Below, piece by piece: positions 62,061-64,000 of a stretch of 64,000 nucleotides of DNA. The position numbers were made by a program, and so were the translations under genes. The notes under the pieces are model-generated. The model was not told the DNA's origin. It ran no database searches and saw nothing but the letters and a program-made list of their open reading frames with translations. The stretch is from NCBI RefSeq assembly GCF_014648815.1, contig NZ_BMRV01000008.1:124001-188000 (forward strand), in the 5' to 3' direction. The DNA comes from Streptomyces flaveolus (GTDB lineage Bacteria > Actinomycetota > Actinomycetes > Streptomycetales > Streptomycetaceae). Position 1 is the first letter of the stretch. Each line of letters begins with the position of its first letter.

Positions 62061-63254
62061 TCAGGCGTCGAGCTCGGCCCGCGCCGCCACGAAGGCGTCC
62101 ACCGCGCGGTCGACGTCCTCGGTGGAGTGGGCGGCCGACAGCTGCACGCGGATGCGGGCCTGGCCCTGCGGGACGACCGGGTAGGAGAAGCCGATCACGT
62201 ACACCCCGCGCTCCAGCAGCAGCTCGGCCATACGGCCCGCCTTCGACGCGTCGCCGATCATGACGGGCGCGATGGCGTGGTCGCCGGGGAGGATGTCGAA
62301 GCCCTCCTCGGTCATCCGGCGGCGGAACAGGGCCGTGTTCTCGGCGAGGCGGACGCGCAGGTCGTCGGCCGACTCCAGCAGGTCGAGCACCTTGAGGGAG
62401 GCTGCGGCGATCACCGGGGCCAGCGTGTTGGAGAAGAGGTACGGCCGGGACCGCTGGCGCAGCAGGGCGACGATCTCGGCGCGGGCGGCGACGTACCCGC
62501 CGGAGGCGCCGCCCAGGGCCTTGCCGAGGGTGCCGGTGATGATGTCGACGCGGTCCATGACGCCGTGCAGCTCGGGGGTGCCGCGTCCGCCGGGGCCGAC
62601 GAAGCCGACGGCGTGCGAGTCGTCGACCATGACCATGGCGTCGTAGCGGTCGGCGAGGTCGCAGATCTCGTCGAGCGGGGCGACGTAGCCGTCCATGGAG
62701 AAGACGCCGTCGGTGACGATCAGCTTGCGGCGGGCGTCGCCGGCGGCCTTGAGCTGTGCCTCCAGGTCGGCCATGTCGCGGTTGGCGTAGCGCAGACGCT
62801 GGGCCTTGGACAGGCGGATGCCGTCGATGATCGAGGCGTGGTTCAGGGCGTCGGAGATCACCGCGTCCTCGGGGCCGAGGAGGGTCTCGAAGACGCCGCC
62901 GTTGGCGTCGAAGCAGGAGGAGTAGAGGATCGTGTCCTCCTGGCCGAGGAACGCGGAGAGGCGGGCCTCCAGCTCCTTGTGGACCTCCTGGGTGCCGCAG
63001 ATGAAGCGCACGGACGCCATGCCGTAGCCCCAGCGGTCCAGCGCCTCGTGGGCGGCGGCGACGACCTCGGGGTGGTCGGCGAGGCCGAGGTAGTTGTTGG
63101 CGCAGAAGTTGAGAACCTCGCCGGGACGGCCGCCGGCGGTGACGTTCACGGTCGCGGACTGGGGGGTGCCGATGACGCGCTCGGGCTTGTGCAGGCCGGC
63201 GGCGCGGATCTCGTCGAGGGTGGCGCGCAGGTCGTCGCGCACGGAGTCGAACAT
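62061..63254 (-). CDS. kbl: Glycine C-acetyltransferase (2-amino-3-ketobutyrate CoA ligase)
   Basis: A 397-residue PLP enzyme of the alpha-oxoamine synthase family. The PLP lysine is K245 in TGTLGKALGG, with DDSHAVGFVGPGGRGTPE before it and NFCANNYLGLADHPEV near the start. It converts 2-amino-3-oxobutyrate and CoA to glycine and acetyl-CoA, the step after Tdh. ATG at 63254; 28 bp after the tdh stop. Confidence 0.95.
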   Translation of the reverse strand: MFDSVRDDLRATLDEIRAAGLHKPERVIGTPQSATVNVTAGGRPGEVLNFCANNYLGLADHPEVVAAAHEALDRWGYGMASVRFICGTQEVHKELEARLSAFLGQEDTILYSSCFDANGGVFETLLGPEDAVISDALNHASIIDGIRLSKAQRLRYANRDMADLEAQLKAAGDARRKLIVTDGVFSMDGYVAPLDEICDLADRYDAMVMVDDSHAVGFVGPGGRGTPELHGVMDRVDIITGTLGKALGGASGGYVAARAEIVALLRQRSRPYLFSNTLAPVIAAASLKVLDLLESADDLRVRLAENTALFRRRMTEEGFDILPGDHAIAPVMIGDASKAGRMAELLLERGVYVIGFSYPVVPQGQARIRVQLSAAHSTEDVDRAVDAFVAARAELDA

Positions 63255-63282
63255 CTCAGAAGCTCCTAGGAAAGCAGAGGAC

Positions 63283-64000
63283 TTACGCGGTCCAGTCGAG
63301 GATGACCTTGCCGCCCTTGCCGCTCGCGGCGTCGGCGAAGGCCGCCTCGAAGTCGCGGTGGCTGTAGCGGCCGGTGATCACGGGCGCGAGGTCGAGGCCG
63401 CCTTCGAGCAGCACCGACATGGCGTACCAGGTCTCGAACATCTCGCGGCCGTAGATGCCCTTGATCGTGATCATCGAGGTGACGATCCGGGCCCAGTCGA
63501 CCGGGAACTCCTCGGAGGGCAGGCCGAGCATCGCGATCCGGCCGCCGTGCGTCATGTTGGCGATCATGTCGCGCATCGCCTCGGGGCGGCCGGACATCTC
63601 CAGGCCGATGTCGAAGCCCTCGCGCAGACCCAGTTCGCGCTGGCCGTCGGCGATGGTCGCCTTCGACACGTCCAGGGCGAGGCTGACGCCGACCTTGAGC
63701 GCGAGGTCCAGGCGTTCCTCGCTCACGTCGGTGATCACGACGTTGCGGGCGCCCGCGTGCCGGGCCACGGCGGCGGCCATCAGGCCGATCGGCCCGGCGC
63801 CGGTGATGAGGACGTCCTCGCCGACCAGCGGGAAGGACAGGGCGGTGTGCACGGCGTTGCCGAACGGGTCGAAGATCGCGGCGATGTCGAGGTCGACGGG
63901 GACGCGGTGCACCCAGACGTTGGCGGCGGGCAGGGCGACGTACTCGGCGAACGCCCCGTCCCGGCCGACGCCGAGGCCGACCGTGGCGCGGCACAGGTGG
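63283..64000 (-). CDS. tdh: L-threonine 3-dehydrogenase, 5' end cut by the window
   Basis: The C-terminal 238 residues of a zinc-dependent medium-chain dehydrogenase; the start lies beyond 64000. Visible parts: HLCRATVGLGVGRDGAFAEYV at the edge, IFDPFGNAVHTAL, VLITGAGPIGLMAAAVARHAGA (NAD-binding), DIGLEMSGRPEAMRDMI and GREMFETWYAMSVLLEGGLDL. It oxidises threonine to 2-amino-3-oxobutyrate. First known gene of tdh-kbl-lysR. Confidence 0.95.
   Translation of the reverse strand, partial: HLCRATVGLGVGRDGAFAEYVALPAANVWVHRVPVDLDIAAIFDPFGNAVHTALSFPLVGEDVLITGAGPIGLMAAAVARHAGARNVVITDVSEERLDLALKVGVSLALDVSKATIADGQRELGLREGFDIGLEMSGRPEAMRDMIANMTHGGRIAMLGLPSEEFPVDWARIVTSMITIKGIYGREMFETWYAMSVLLEGGLDLAPVITGRYSHRDFEAAFADAASGKGGKVILDWTA

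Overview
The window is typical Streptomyces-type chromosome: very GC-rich, codons ending mostly in G or C, many GTG and some TTG starts, 1-4 bp stop/start overlaps inside operons, and actinomycete families such as DUF5133, DUF4232, DUF3140, CGNR zinc-finger and AfsR-like STAND proteins. I see no insertion sequence, integrase, phage gene or CRISPR array. Three apparently identical tRNA-Pro(GGG) genes lie on the minus strand at about 3.5, 38.2 and 56.5 kb. Species cannot be fixed from the sequence alone.

Left end (0.1-5 kb): a polar amino-acid ABC transporter and a glutathione-transferase-like gene, each preceded by a short leader-peptide ORF of the actinobacterial HIDLLRV type, then a bile-acid:sodium symporter family protein. 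At 5.2-11 kb a minus-strand operon (GntR regulator, GalB-like hydratase, GalC-like aldolase, GalD-like tautomerase, VOC-type extradiol dioxygenase, aromatic-acid MFS carrier) looks like an aromatic-acid pathway through 4-oxalomesaconate. The dioxygenase is not of the LigB type usual for that route. The same palindrome sits at the gntR promoter and before the carrier gene.

11.6-24.1 kb is a myo-inositol locus: two Gfo/Idh/MocA dehydrogenases, an IolE-like protein, a sugar ABC transporter, and divergently iolC, an aldolase-like barrel protein, iolB, iolD and a GntR/UTRA regulator. IolA is not in the window. 24.8-28.2 kb holds a probable flavonol operon (monocupin quercetinase QueD, two tiny XapX membrane proteins, an amidohydrolase, an esterase) divergent from a MarR regulator, with two 15-bp palindromes between them. 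Products of quercetin cleavage could in principle feed the 5-11 kb pathway.

28-38 kb is a mixed stretch: MBL hydrolase, CGNR regulator, DUF5133, virginiamycin-B-lyase-like protein, a CAP-domain protein whose last codons look frameshifted, DUF1062, a GlxA/AraC regulator beside an HD protein, a MerR-like regulator with a long structured leader, a dienelactone-hydrolase-like protein without its nucleophile, and an ankyrin protein. 38-51 kb has cobF and cobK flanking a DHA2 exporter fused to a cytosolic domain, a STAND regulator, a TauE-type permease, and a ligase/thiolase pair divergent from a lipase. 51-64 kb has a DUF3140/HhH-GPD pair, a glutamine-synthetase-like ligase next to an amidohydrolase (a split FluG arrangement), a second MFS carrier, a B12-binding radical SAM enzyme, and the threonine-degradation operon tdh-kbl-lysR, with tdh cut by the right edge.
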